Under the pieces are notes generated by a model. That model searched no databases. It worked only from the letters and a program-made list of their open reading frames with translations, and was not told where the DNA came from. Both the position numbers and the translations under genes were made by a program. From Myxococcus sp. RHSTA-1-4 (lineage in GTDB: Bacteria > Myxococcota > Myxococcia > Myxococcales > Myxococcaceae), in NCBI RefSeq assembly GCF_020037125.1, contig NZ_JAIQDG010000035.1, positions 50,574 to 114,573 of the forward strand: 64,000 nucleotides of DNA, given 5' to 3'. How positions within the stretch are numbered: the stretch's first letter is position 1; every line of letters begins with the position of its first letter. Positions 7,402 to 16,576 of the stretch are shown here, piece after piece.

Positions 7402-9765
7402 ATGCACCTTCGACCCTTCGTCCTGATGGCGTGCTGTGCACTCGCCGGCGCGCCCCTCGTCACGGCCCGCGCCGAGGAGCGCCCGGCGGCGTCCACCCCC
7501 GTGGAGCCTCCTTCCGCGCCGGCCGACGCGCCGGCCTCCGAACCTTCCTCCCCGGAGGTGGCCCCCTCCACCGAGGCGCCTCCGGACGCTCCCGCCGGGC
7601 AGGCCCCTTCCGCCATGGGAGCGGGTGAGATGCTCTCCGGAGACCCGGCGGCCCCCGCCGTGCCGGGTGGCGCCGTCGAGCCGGAGACCGAAGTGGAGCC
7701 GGTCATCCCCCGGACGGTGGTGACCGCCACCCGGCGGCCCCGGCCCACGTCCAGCCAGCCGCGTGCGATGTCGGTGGTGTCGCAAGACGACCTGGCGCGC
7801 CGGCCTGCCCGCACCACGCCCGAGGCGCTGTTCGAGTCGGAGGGCGTCTTCCTCCAGAAGACGAACCACGGTGGCGGTGCCCCCATCATCCGCGGCCTGT
7901 ACGGGCAGCACGTGCTGCTGCTGGTGGACGGGGTGCGGCTGAACAACGGCACGGTGCGCTCGGGGCCCAACCAGTACCTCAACACGGTGGACCCGTTTCT
8001 CGTGGAGCAGTTGGAGGTGGTGCGCGGGCCGGGCTCGGTGCTGTACGGCTCGGACGCGCTGGGCGGCGTCGTCAACGTGCGCACCTTCTGGCCGCGCTTC
8101 GCGTCGGAGACCACGCCCATTGGTGCCCTGCGCGCGCAGGCGGGCAGCGCGGACGAGAGTCTCCAGGGGCATGTGCGCGCGGGCGTGTCGCTGCGGAACA
8201 CCGCGGTGGCCGGCGCGCTCACGTTGCGGGACTTCAATGACCTGCGCGGCGGTGCGCGCGTGGGCGTGCAGCGGTACACGGGCTACCAGGAGGGCGACGC
8301 GGCGCTGAAGGTGCGCCATCGCCTGCGGCCGGGCCTCCAGCTCTACCTCCAGTACCAGGGGGTGCGGCAGTCGGACGCGCCGCGCCTGGACCGCTCGGCG
8401 CCGGGAGACTTCCGTCGGTTCAGCGACCAGGAGCGCGACTTCGCGCACGCGCGGCTGGAGCACGCGGGCCCGGGCTGGCTGCGGCGCGGCGCGGTGGAGC
8501 TCAGCGTGCACCGCCAGAGCGAGCAGGTGGACCGCTTCCGCGTGGCGCGAGACAGGCTGGAGCGGGACAGCGTGAATGTGTGGACGGTGGGCCTGCGCGC
8601 GGAGGGCGAGGCGCCGGCCATCTCCGCGCTGCCGGGAGCGCCGGTGCCCCTCTTCGGGGCCGAGGTCTTCCACGACAAGGCGTCGAGCACCGCCGGCCGC
8701 AGCCCGCTGTCCGCGCCCGAGCCGGACTTCTCGCCGCTGCCGGAGGACGCGCGCTACCCGGGGTCGCCCACCTCGGTGTCGACCGGCATCTTCGGCGTGC
8801 TCTCCAGCGACGTGGAGCGGCCGTTCTCGTACCACGCGGGCCTGCGGGCGCAGCTGCACCGCGTGTCGCTGCCCGAGGACTCGCGGCTCGCGGAGCAGTT
8901 CCCGGACGCGAGCGTCCCGTTGCCGGTGCTGCCCGCGACGACGCAGAGCTCGGTGGGCCTGGCCGGGGAGCTGGGTGTGAGGCAGCGGGTGGCGGACGGG
9001 GTCTCGGTGCTGCTCAACCTGGGCTCGGGCTTCCGGGCGCCCAACATCGACGACTACCTGCGGCTGGGCGCGGATGGCCCGGGCTTCCTGGTGCCCGGGC
9101 GCGACTTGCACCCCGAGCAGTCCTACACCGCCGAGCTGGGCACGCGGGTGGAGCGCGGGCCGGTGGGCGCGCAGCTCTTCTACGCCTTCACGATGGTGGA
9201 AGGGTTGGTGGGCAACGTCCCGACGCTGCTGGACGGGCAGCAGCTCACCCCGGACGGCGTGCCGTACCGCACGCGGCAGAACCTCGAGCGCGCGGACATT
9301 CACGCGCTGGAGGCCTCGGTGTCGGTGAAGGTGCTGCCGTCGCTGACGCTGGCGACGCACGCCACGTACACGCACACGAAGACGCGGCGGCAGGACCTCA
9401 CGGTGGAGGGAGAGCCGTTCATCACCGAGCCGCTGTCCCGCACGCCGCCGCTCAACGGCCTGGTGCGCGCCACGTGGGAGCCGGGAGAGGTCTTCTTCCT
9501 GGAGGGCATGTCTCGCTGGGCGCTGGCCCAGGATGCATTCTCCGCGGCGGACCTGCTGGACATCCGCACGTGCGCGGAGGTGCCGGACTGCGCGCGGACG
9601 CCGGCCTTCATCGTCTTCCACGCGCGGGCCGGCGCGAAGCTGGGCAAGCGCCTGTCGGCGGCGCTCACCTTGCAGAACCTGTTGGATGCCACGTACCGCA
9701 CCCATGGCTCCGGCGTGGATGAGCCGGGCCGCTCCGCGGTGATTTCCCTGGAGGCCTCGCTGTGA
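7402..9765 (+). CDS. TonB-dependent outer-membrane receptor
   Basis: The ATG at 7402, with GGAG six bases upstream, gives 787 residues. Residues 1-24 form a signal peptide. A Pro/Ala-rich linker of about 80 residues follows, then a TonB-box-like stretch (RTVVTATRRP). The plug domain comes next (APIIRGLYGQHVLLLVDGVRLN, and VEVVRGPGSVLYGSDALGGVVN), then a long beta-barrel ending in an aromatic-poor but strand-like VISLEASL. It imports an unknown ligand with energy from TonB-ExbBD. Its stop overlaps the next start, coupling it to a Cys-rich lipoprotein. No iron box or vitamin riboswitch is visible upstream, so the substrate remains open. Confidence 0.88.
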   Translation: MHLRPFVLMACCALAGAPLVTARAEERPAASTPVEPPSAPADAPASEPSSPEVAPSTEAPPDAPAGQAPSAMGAGEMLSGDPAAPAVPGGAVEPETEVEPVIPRTVVTATRRPRPTSSQPRAMSVVSQDDLARRPARTTPEALFESEGVFLQKTNHGGGAPIIRGLYGQHVLLLVDGVRLNNGTVRSGPNQYLNTVDPFLVEQLEVVRGPGSVLYGSDALGGVVNVRTFWPRFASETTPIGALRAQAGSADESLQGHVRAGVSLRNTAVAGALTLRDFNDLRGGARVGVQRYTGYQEGDAALKVRHRLRPGLQLYLQYQGVRQSDAPRLDRSAPGDFRRFSDQERDFAHARLEHAGPGWLRRGAVELSVHRQSEQVDRFRVARDRLERDSVNVWTVGLRAEGEAPAISALPGAPVPLFGAEVFHDKASSTAGRSPLSAPEPDFSPLPEDARYPGSPTSVSTGIFGVLSSDVERPFSYHAGLRAQLHRVSLPEDSRLAEQFPDASVPLPVLPATTQSSVGLAGELGVRQRVADGVSVLLNLGSGFRAPNIDDYLRLGADGPGFLVPGRDLHPEQSYTAELGTRVERGPVGAQLFYAFTMVEGLVGNVPTLLDGQQLTPDGVPYRTRQNLERADIHALEASVSVKVLPSLTLATHATYTHTKTRRQDLTVEGEPFITEPLSRTPPLNGLVRATWEPGEVFFLEGMSRWALAQDAFSAADLLDIRTCAEVPDCARTPAFIVFHARAGAKLGKRLSAALTLQNLLDATYRTHGSGVDEPGRSAVISLEASL

Positions 9766-10145
9766 TGCGCCGGATGGTGATTCCCTGGTTGTGCGCGGTG
9801 GTGCTGGCCGCGGGCTGCGCCTCGGGCCTGGGCGATTCGTGTGACGCGCAGACGGCGTGTCCGGAGGACCTGGTGTGCAGCTTCCCCAATGGGGAGGACG
9901 GCCCGGCGCCGCGAGGCGTGTGCGACTACCCGCCGCGCGGCGAGGGCGGCGAGTGCACGGTGGCCGCCGACTGCGAGAAGGCGCTGACGTGCTCCAACCA
10001 CTTCACGCCCGGCGACCGGTATGGGACGTGCGTGAAGAAGCGGGCGGACGGCGAGGCGTGCTTCACGGACCGGGACTGCGAGAGCGGCGCCTGCGAGGGT
10101 GGCTCCGGCACCGCGCTGGACGGGGTCTGCGGGGTAGCGACCTGA
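9765..10145 (+). CDS. Cysteine-rich lipoprotein coupled to the TonB receptor
   Basis: An ATG at 9765 (or GTG at 9762) overlaps the receptor stop. The roughly 126-residue product has a lipoprotein signal ending in AAGC, then repeated short disulphide-type modules: CPEDLVC, ECTVAADCEKALTC, CFTDRDCESGAC. This is typical of secreted myxobacterial proteins with Cys-rich repeats. Being encoded with the receptor, it may be a surface ligand-capturing partner like those of some SusD-independent systems; that role is inference. A strong bidirectional hairpin follows. Confidence 0.75.
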   Translation: MRRMVIPWLCAVVLAAGCASGLGDSCDAQTACPEDLVCSFPNGEDGPAPRGVCDYPPRGEGGECTVAADCEKALTCSNHFTPGDRYGTCVKKRADGEACFTDRDCESGACEGGSGTALDGVCGVAT

Positions 10146-10157
10146 GCGGAACGAAAA

Positions 10158-10186
10158 CCCCGCCCCCGGAAGAACCGGGGGCGGGG
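10158..10186. terminator. Strong hairpin terminator, mainly for the leftward peroxidase gene
   Basis: Twelve-base perfect GC arms (10158-10169 and 10175-10186) enclose a five-base loop. On the minus strand the hairpin is followed by a TTTT run, the classical intrinsic terminator for the leftward gene ending at 10221. The same stem can stop rightward transcription from the lipoprotein gene. Confidence 0.8.
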
Positions 10187-10220
10187 CGGGGGCCTGCGAC
10201 AGGCTTTCAGCGCTCGCGGC

Positions 10221-13103
10221 TCACTGGCCGTCGAGCCGGCCGTCCAGGTTCCGGTCGAGCGCGATGCGCAGGCCGGAGCCCGGCGGAACGGCGGTGAAGG
10301 TCACCTCCTGGCCCGCGGTGTTCGCCAGGGCGCGGAGGGCCGTGGTGGTGATGTTGGCGGTGCCGTCGTCGGGCTTCCACGTCCCGGCGGTGCGGTCGTA
10401 GAGGAAGCCCTTCGCCTTGCCAGCGACAACCGTCTTGGCCACCAGGTCGGCCTCGTAGGTGTTGCCACCGAGGATCTTCGACGCGAACGGCGCCCGCGCG
10501 CGCGCGATGAGCAGGTCGATGCGCGGGCCCACGGCGGCGGCGTTGGTGTTGGTGAGGGTGACCTGCTGGCCGACGATGGGCGCCAGGTCGGTATCGGCCG
10601 CGAGCATGAAGGCCTCCACGTTGCGGCGCTGGGTGGAGTTCTCGAAGCCGACCAGCGGACCACCGATGCTGGTGTTGGAGAACACGATGGCGCTGAAGAA
10701 GCGGAACAGGGTGTCCACCGCGCCGTCGTTCGTGAAGCCGAAGCCGCGGATCTGATCTCCCATCGGTCCCGACTCGGGGTCCTTGAAGAACCGGCTGTCC
10801 GGGAAGCCGAACATGCCGACCTTCGTGTACATGTTCCGCACGTGGGGAATCTTGATGATCTGCGTGATGCCCTCGAAGCTTCCCTTGCCGTCCGTGCCGA
10901 AGAAGCCCTGCGCCCCGTCGATGGTGTGGCAGCCGTTGCAGTTGAAGCCGTTGTCATCGCCAATCGCGAGGCCGTCCACGCGGCGGCTGCCGAAGTAGAA
11001 GTCCTTGCCGGCCTGCTGCGAGGCGGTGAGCGTGTTGTCCAGCCGGCGGACGGGGTTCGGCGGCAGCTGCACCTGGAGCTGGAAGGCGGTGAACTTGTCC
11101 ATCTCCGCCTCGGTCGGCATGGACGCGCGGCCCAGCAGCCCCTCGAAAGCGACGATGAAGTTCTTGAACGACAGCTCCTCGTTGTACGGGTCGCTGCCGA
11201 AGAAGCCGCTCGAGCGGTCCCCGCGCCAGTGCATGGCGCCCTGGTGGGTCATGCCGCGCAGGGTCTGCGTCGTCATGGGGCCCTTCATGGGGTGGAAGGA
11301 GTGCTGGTCGCCGGTACCGTTGACGTCCGAGCCCGGGTGGCCGGTGAAGACGCGGAACGCGCCAATCTCGAGGTCGCTGGCGAGGCGCAGCTCGATGGGG
11401 TTGTTGGACACCTCGTCGTCCGGGTTGCCCAGGTCCCAGGCGAGCTCGTCCTTGTCGCCGAAGATGTGGCAGCTGGCGCAGGACGACTCGCCGTTGGCGG
11501 AGGAGAAGTTGGCGTCATAGAGGAACGGACGGCCCTGCACCACGGAGGCCGGCTCCGGGTTGTAGAGCGGCGCCGCGTCCACCTGCGCCTTGGTGGCCAG
11601 GTCGATGACCTTCACCGCGTTGTCGAAGCGGGTCATCACGTAGAGGCGGTTGCGCGCCTCGTCCAGCACCAGGCCGCTGGGGCCACCGCCGGTGACGGGG
11701 ATGTGGTTGGCGCTCGCCGTGCGGGGGTCGAAGGTGTTGGCCTCCAGCGCCGCGGTGTCGAAGACGCCGACCTTGCTGGAGCTGAACGCGGCCACGTACA
11801 GCTTCGCGCCGTTGCTCGACACCACCATGTCCGTGGGGGTGGAGAGGCTGTGGTTCTTGGCCGTGGGGTCGAAGCCGGGCTTCCCGGCCAGCTTCGAGTA
11901 GTCGATGTGCTTGTTGAGGTGACGGGGGGAGACCGCGCCGCCGGCGATGACGGTGATGCGCATCTTCGCCAGGTTGCCCTGCACCGTGCTGCCGCCGAAC
12001 ACGCCCGGGCCCTCGAAGCGCGTCAGGTTGTTGGCGTCGCTGTTGGAGACGTACAGCGTGCCCGTCTTCGGGTTGGTGGCCAGGTTGAACAGGGAGGTGC
12101 CGACGCCCGTGTAGAAGGCCGTCTCGGTGAGGCGGTCCGCGTCGATGGCGAAGACGTCCTTGTCCGGCAGGCGCAGACGCACGGCGTTGTTCCAGTTGCG
12201 GCCGAGCGTGTCCTCCCAGCGCCCGGTGTTGTTGTTCCACTTGACGATGAGCCCCGTCTCCGGCGCCTTGGCGCCCGCGGCGTTCGTGCTCGGCCCGGGC
12301 AGGCCGCCCGGCATGAGGTTGTTCCCCCACGGGTAGGTGTCGGGGAAGGAGAAACACGGGATGTTCTCGTAGAAGCCGTCGCAGACGCTGTCCAGGTTGA
12401 GGGTGGTCGTCTGGTTGCCGGACTGGGCAATGGCCGCATAGACGGTCTTCTTGTCCGGGCTGACGGCGAGGCCGCGCGGCGTGTCGCCGAAGAGCGTCAC
12501 GATGCGCAGGGGCGTGCCGCCCAGGGTGGTGCCCAGGGACGCCGGGTTGAAGACCCAGACGTCCGCGCGGCCCACGCTCGGCGTGGTCAGCTGCGGGTCA
12601 CCCGCGCCGGGGACGCTGGCGATGGACGGGTCCGTGCGATGTTGGCCGCGGTGCGCCGTGGTGATGAAGGCATATCCGTTGGTGCCGGCGAAGACGATGT
12701 CGCGCGGCTCATCGCCGACGAGCAGCGTGCGCACCACGCGCGGCGTCTCGCTGAGGCTCACCACGCTGACGCTGTCCGACAGGTGGTTGACCACCCAGAC
12801 TTCCGTGTTGCTGCGCGCCGCGACGGCGACGGGCTCCATGCCCACCGGGACCTCGGCGATGAGCGACAGGCCCGAGCTGGTGATGGAGAAGACCTCCAGC
12901 CGGTTGTCCGGGGTGTTGACGGCGAAGAGCTTCGTTCCATCCGGAGACATCGCGAGCGGGCGTACGTGCCCGCTGTCGAACTCGATGAACGTGGGGGTCT
13001 GCGCGGCGGCGGTGAATGACACCAACGACGCGACGGCGACGCACAACGAAGCGGCTCGAGCGCGCCAACGGCTCAGGCTCGCGCCCACTGGCTGGATACC
13101 CAT
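10221..13103 (-). CDS. Secreted beta-propeller protein fused to a di-haem cytochrome c peroxidase-like domain
   Basis: The 960-residue protein has a signal peptide (to about residue 34) followed by YVTN/YncE-type propeller repeats. Typical signatures are SPDGTKLFAVNTPDNRLEVF, EVWVVNHLSDSVSVVSL and GAKLYVAAFSSSKVGVFD. The C-terminal half has two haem c attachment motifs, CASCH near residue 541 and CNGCH near 722, as in the MauG/CcpA peroxidase superfamily. It should act in the periplasm or outside the cell as a redox enzyme; the natural substrate is unknown. The last residues resemble a calcium-type loop (DRNLDGRLDG). A strong ribosome site (GAGGAGG) precedes the ATG. Confidence 0.85.
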   Translation of the reverse strand: MGIQPVGASLSRWRARAASLCVAVASLVSFTAAAQTPTFIEFDSGHVRPLAMSPDGTKLFAVNTPDNRLEVFSITSSGLSLIAEVPVGMEPVAVAARSNTEVWVVNHLSDSVSVVSLSETPRVVRTLLVGDEPRDIVFAGTNGYAFITTAHRGQHRTDPSIASVPGAGDPQLTTPSVGRADVWVFNPASLGTTLGGTPLRIVTLFGDTPRGLAVSPDKKTVYAAIAQSGNQTTTLNLDSVCDGFYENIPCFSFPDTYPWGNNLMPGGLPGPSTNAAGAKAPETGLIVKWNNNTGRWEDTLGRNWNNAVRLRLPDKDVFAIDADRLTETAFYTGVGTSLFNLATNPKTGTLYVSNSDANNLTRFEGPGVFGGSTVQGNLAKMRITVIAGGAVSPRHLNKHIDYSKLAGKPGFDPTAKNHSLSTPTDMVVSSNGAKLYVAAFSSSKVGVFDTAALEANTFDPRTASANHIPVTGGGPSGLVLDEARNRLYVMTRFDNAVKVIDLATKAQVDAAPLYNPEPASVVQGRPFLYDANFSSANGESSCASCHIFGDKDELAWDLGNPDDEVSNNPIELRLASDLEIGAFRVFTGHPGSDVNGTGDQHSFHPMKGPMTTQTLRGMTHQGAMHWRGDRSSGFFGSDPYNEELSFKNFIVAFEGLLGRASMPTEAEMDKFTAFQLQVQLPPNPVRRLDNTLTASQQAGKDFYFGSRRVDGLAIGDDNGFNCNGCHTIDGAQGFFGTDGKGSFEGITQIIKIPHVRNMYTKVGMFGFPDSRFFKDPESGPMGDQIRGFGFTNDGAVDTLFRFFSAIVFSNTSIGGPLVGFENSTQRRNVEAFMLAADTDLAPIVGQQVTLTNTNAAAVGPRIDLLIARARAPFASKILGGNTYEADLVAKTVVAGKAKGFLYDRTAGTWKPDDGTANITTTALRALANTAGQEVTFTAVPPGSGLRIALDRNLDGRLDGQ

Positions 13104-13365
13104 GTGTGGTCCTCCTCAGGCTGGGGAATCGTTGCAGTCCGAACCGCAACGGACGGGGAGTACCAAGCCGCGCCGCGACATCGCCCCCACCGAAGGGAGG
13201 GGGACGCCCCCTCCCGCACGCGAAACTTCATGTCGACGCAATGCGCCATGTCCATGGCGCGCCGCGTTGAAACCTCAGCAACACTTGTTTTCCGCGCAAG
13301 AAGGGCAAGACGCCAGGAGTCCGTGCTCTACTGGGCAATGCAATCGGCCGCAGGGGAACGTGCCA

Positions 13366-16167
13366 ATGCCGAGCCTTCGAAACGCAACGGGACGTCGTCG
13401 TGCGTCATCACCTTCCCCGAGGAGCGCCGCGGAGCACGTGGCCCCCATTGGAGAGCCTCTCTCGCATCTGCTCCCGACGAAGCTGTCACCGCCGCAGTCG
13501 GCGTCGGTGCTGGTGACGCGCGGGGCACCGCTGCGGAAGATGGACAGGGGCGTCGGCGGGAAGCTGGTGCTGGTGACGGCGCCGCTCGGCTGGGGCAAGA
13601 CGACGCTGCTGACGCAGTGGTACCGCGACGCGGGGGTGCCCCACCTGCTCGCCTGGCTGTCGCTGGACGAGCAGGACAACACGCCCGAGCGGTTCTTCTC
13701 ATACCTGGTGGGGGCAATCCGGCGGACGGCTCCGGAGTTCGACGCGTACATCGCCAGCCAGCTCGACGCGCAGGTGGCGCTGCCGCTGGACCATGCCACC
13801 TCCGTCGTGCTGCGGAGCCTGTGGAACCTGGGACGTGAGCTGGTGGTGGTGCTCGACGACTTCCACGTGCTGCGCGAGCGCGCGCTGGTGCGCGCCTTCT
13901 CGTACCTGCTGGACCACTCGCCGCCGCACGTGCACTGGGTCGTCTCGTCGCGCAACACGCCCGAGCTCGACCTGGCGAAGCTGAAGCTCACCGAGCAGTT
14001 GGTGACGCTCGACAGCCGCGACCTGAGCCTGGACGGCGAGGCCATCCGGGAGCTGGGCCAGCGCCTGTGTGACGCCGAGCTCGCGCCCGAGGACGTGGAG
14101 TACCTGCGCTCACGTACCGAGGGCTGGGTGGCCGGCGTGAAGCTGGCGCTGCTGTCGGCGGGTGAGCACGCGGGCGTGAGCGACGCGCTGCGGAGGGCCA
14201 TCGGCTCCAACCGCGACGTGGCGAGGTACCTGGCGGACGCGGTGCTGCGTGAGCAGCCCGCGGAGGTGCACGAGTTCCTGGTGCTGAGCTCGGTGGTGGA
14301 CCACCTCCACGGGGAGCTCTGCAATGCGCTCCTGGGCATCACCCACGGTCCGGCGCTGCTGGCGCACCTGGAGCGGGCACAGCTCTTCATCCAACCGCTC
14401 GACACCCAGCATCAGTGGTACCGGTACCATTCGCTGTTCCTCGACTTCCTGCGGACCCAGCTCGCGTGCGACTTCGGCGACCGCATCCCCTGGCTGCACC
14501 GGGCGGCGAGCGCGTGGTTCGCCGAGCACCAGATGCCGGACGAGGCACTGACGCACGCGTTCGCCTCCGGAGAGCGGAGTTGGTGCCTCCAGCTCACGGC
14601 GCGCTGTGTGGAGGCGTGGATGCGCGAGGGGGAGATTGCCTCCGTGCTCCACTGGACGGCGAAGCTGACGGCGGAGGAGGTCATCCGCTCGCCGGCCGTG
14701 TGTGTGGCGCACATCGCGTGCCTCATCCTGTCCCGGCGCTTCGCCCAGGCCTCGTCGGCGCTACAGGATGCCAAGCACCGCCTCGCGACCGCGTACGCCA
14801 CGTCCGACCCGGAGCACGAGCGGCTGTCGAAGCAGCTCGAGCACCTCACGTTGTTCCACGCCATCCTGTCCGACTCGGCCGCGGGCTCCGGCATCGAGCA
14901 GGACACATGGTCGGGCTACGAGGACTCGGATGTCTTCCTGGCGGGCGCGGTGCTGGCGGCGAAGGCCTACCAGGCGCTCCGGATGAACCGGTTCGATGCG
15001 ATGCGCCGGCTCGCGCTGAGCGCGCGGGAGACGCTGCAGGGCCTCAACAGCCCGTTCATCAACGGCTACACGGACGTCCTCGTCGCGCTGGCGGACCGGG
15101 CGCAGGGGAACATGAAGGACGCGGCGGAGCGGTGCGAGGCGGCGTTCGAGCGCGCGAGCCATGGAAGGCGCAACCCGGTGTGGGTGAACGCGGCGACGGC
15201 GCTGGCCAACACCCGCTACGAGCAGAACCTGTTGGACGAGGCCGAGGCGCTCTGCATCGAGGTCCTCCCGCTGCTGTCGCAGGCATCCGCTTTCGAGACC
15301 TTCGCGATGGCCTATCTGGTGCTGGCGCGCATCAAGTCCATCCGAGGCAAGTTCGCGGAGGCGTGGCAGCTGCTGGACTACCTGCACAGCGTGCTCGAGT
15401 GCGGCCAGCAGACGCGCTTCCTGTCGCATGTCTGTGGCGAGAAGATCCGGCTCTCCCTGGTGGAGCAGGCGCCCGCGCGCATGAAGGCGGTGGCGCAGGA
15501 GTTCGGCCTGGGCGAGCGCATGCGGCGGGGGGAGTGGAGCGAGCGGCGCTTCTACGATGAGACCTGGGAGCGGCTGGGGCTGTCACAGGCCTGGGTGCTG
15601 ATGGCGCGGGGGCGGCATGGCAAGGCGCACGCGCTCCTGGAGACGCTGCGGGCCAGCGCGCATGACGTGGGGTACGTGTCCCGGGAGAGCGCGCTGCTGG
15701 CGGCGATTGCCGTGTGTCACTGGCGGGCCGGAGACCCCACGGCGGCGTTCGCCGCGCTGAACCGGGGCCTCGCGCTGGTGCAGCGGTTCGGCTTCAACCG
15801 CAGCGTGTTCGACGAGACGCCGGGGCTGCAGGAGGTCATCGTCGCGGCCGCCAGCCAGCGGAAGCTGAGCCATGGGCTGCCCTCGCGGTATGCCGCGCGG
15901 TTCCAGGACGTGCTCTCGGCGGGGAGCCAGGGGCCGTGCGAGCTCGCGGACCCGCCCAGCGCGCCGCTCGAGCCGCTCACCGAGCGCGAGCTCCAGATGC
16001 TCAAGCTGCTCGCGCAGGGGCTGAGCAACCAGGAGATCAGCGAGCGCTCCAACGTGGCGCTGTCCACCACCAAGTGGCACCTACGGAACGTGTTCGCCAA
16101 GCTCGAGGTGACGACCCGCACCGCGGCCATCGTGAAGGCCCAGGAGCGGCTTCAACGGTACCTGTGA
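13366..16167 (+). CDS. MalT-like LuxR-family transcriptional activator with STAND ATPase
   Basis: The ATG at 13366, with AGGGGAA upstream, gives 933 residues. The layout follows MalT: an N-terminal ATP-binding domain with Walker A APLGWGKTT at residues 72-80 and a LVVVLDDFHVL Walker B near 165, a winged-helix/TPR-like sensor middle (about 300-850), and a LuxR helix-turn-helix at residues 866-933 (LTERELQMLKLLAQGLSNQEI). MalT-type activators assemble on DNA after binding ATP and a small inducer. The regulated gene may be the divergent peroxidase or an unlinked operon; the 262-base space between them would hold both promoters. Confidence 0.88.
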   Translation: MPSLRNATGRRRASSPSPRSAAEHVAPIGEPLSHLLPTKLSPPQSASVLVTRGAPLRKMDRGVGGKLVLVTAPLGWGKTTLLTQWYRDAGVPHLLAWLSLDEQDNTPERFFSYLVGAIRRTAPEFDAYIASQLDAQVALPLDHATSVVLRSLWNLGRELVVVLDDFHVLRERALVRAFSYLLDHSPPHVHWVVSSRNTPELDLAKLKLTEQLVTLDSRDLSLDGEAIRELGQRLCDAELAPEDVEYLRSRTEGWVAGVKLALLSAGEHAGVSDALRRAIGSNRDVARYLADAVLREQPAEVHEFLVLSSVVDHLHGELCNALLGITHGPALLAHLERAQLFIQPLDTQHQWYRYHSLFLDFLRTQLACDFGDRIPWLHRAASAWFAEHQMPDEALTHAFASGERSWCLQLTARCVEAWMREGEIASVLHWTAKLTAEEVIRSPAVCVAHIACLILSRRFAQASSALQDAKHRLATAYATSDPEHERLSKQLEHLTLFHAILSDSAAGSGIEQDTWSGYEDSDVFLAGAVLAAKAYQALRMNRFDAMRRLALSARETLQGLNSPFINGYTDVLVALADRAQGNMKDAAERCEAAFERASHGRRNPVWVNAATALANTRYEQNLLDEAEALCIEVLPLLSQASAFETFAMAYLVLARIKSIRGKFAEAWQLLDYLHSVLECGQQTRFLSHVCGEKIRLSLVEQAPARMKAVAQEFGLGERMRRGEWSERRFYDETWERLGLSQAWVLMARGRHGKAHALLETLRASAHDVGYVSRESALLAAIAVCHWRAGDPTAAFAALNRGLALVQRFGFNRSVFDETPGLQEVIVAAASQRKLSHGLPSRYAARFQDVLSAGSQGPCELADPPSAPLEPLTERELQMLKLLAQGLSNQEISERSNVALSTTKWHLRNVFAKLEVTTRTAAIVKAQERLQRYL

Positions 16168-16576
16168 GGTGCCGGCGGGGAAGGGGGCCGGGCCCTGGCG
16201 TACGCCACCTTTTCATGCACAACCGCTCCGGCACCGGGGCGCAGGGGAAGGGCGAGGCTCACATGCGTCGGGGGGCGCCTCCATGCTGGGCATGCAGAAT
16301 GGTGGATATGCCTACAAGGTGGTGCTGATACCCGTCCTGGCCCTGCCCTCCGGCTGGTGAGCCCAGCTCTGGCGAAAGTGGCAGAGAGGCGAGCCCGACC
16401 CTGGCCGCGCCCCCGGCGACGATGGGCCTCGGGCAGCCAGATGCCTCCTCCCTCGACGCGCTCCAAGAACGCCCGGCCCCGCCCGGCTGTTCTCTGGTGG
16501 ACCAGGGCTCGTCGGGCCTGGAGCGCGGTTGGGGCCCAGGGCCGGGGAGGAACCTGCCCTTCGAGGAGGCGCCGGG
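16168..16576. other. Intergenic region, no gene recognised
   Basis: This 409-base stretch lies between the LuxR regulator and the hybrid kinase, both rightward. Open frames here have no ribosome site, no family resemblance and biased composition, so I treat them as chance. A long-range inverted pair (GGTGCCGG near 16169 and CCGGCACC near 16229) could fold after the LuxR gene. The promoter of the kinase gene presumably lies in the right half. Confidence 0.5.

Noticed and set aside
12451..13365. N-terminal extension of the LuxR regulator
   Set aside because: The open frame continues upstream only because it lies opposite the peroxidase gene; the ATG at 13366 with a ribosome site gives the expected MalT-like length.
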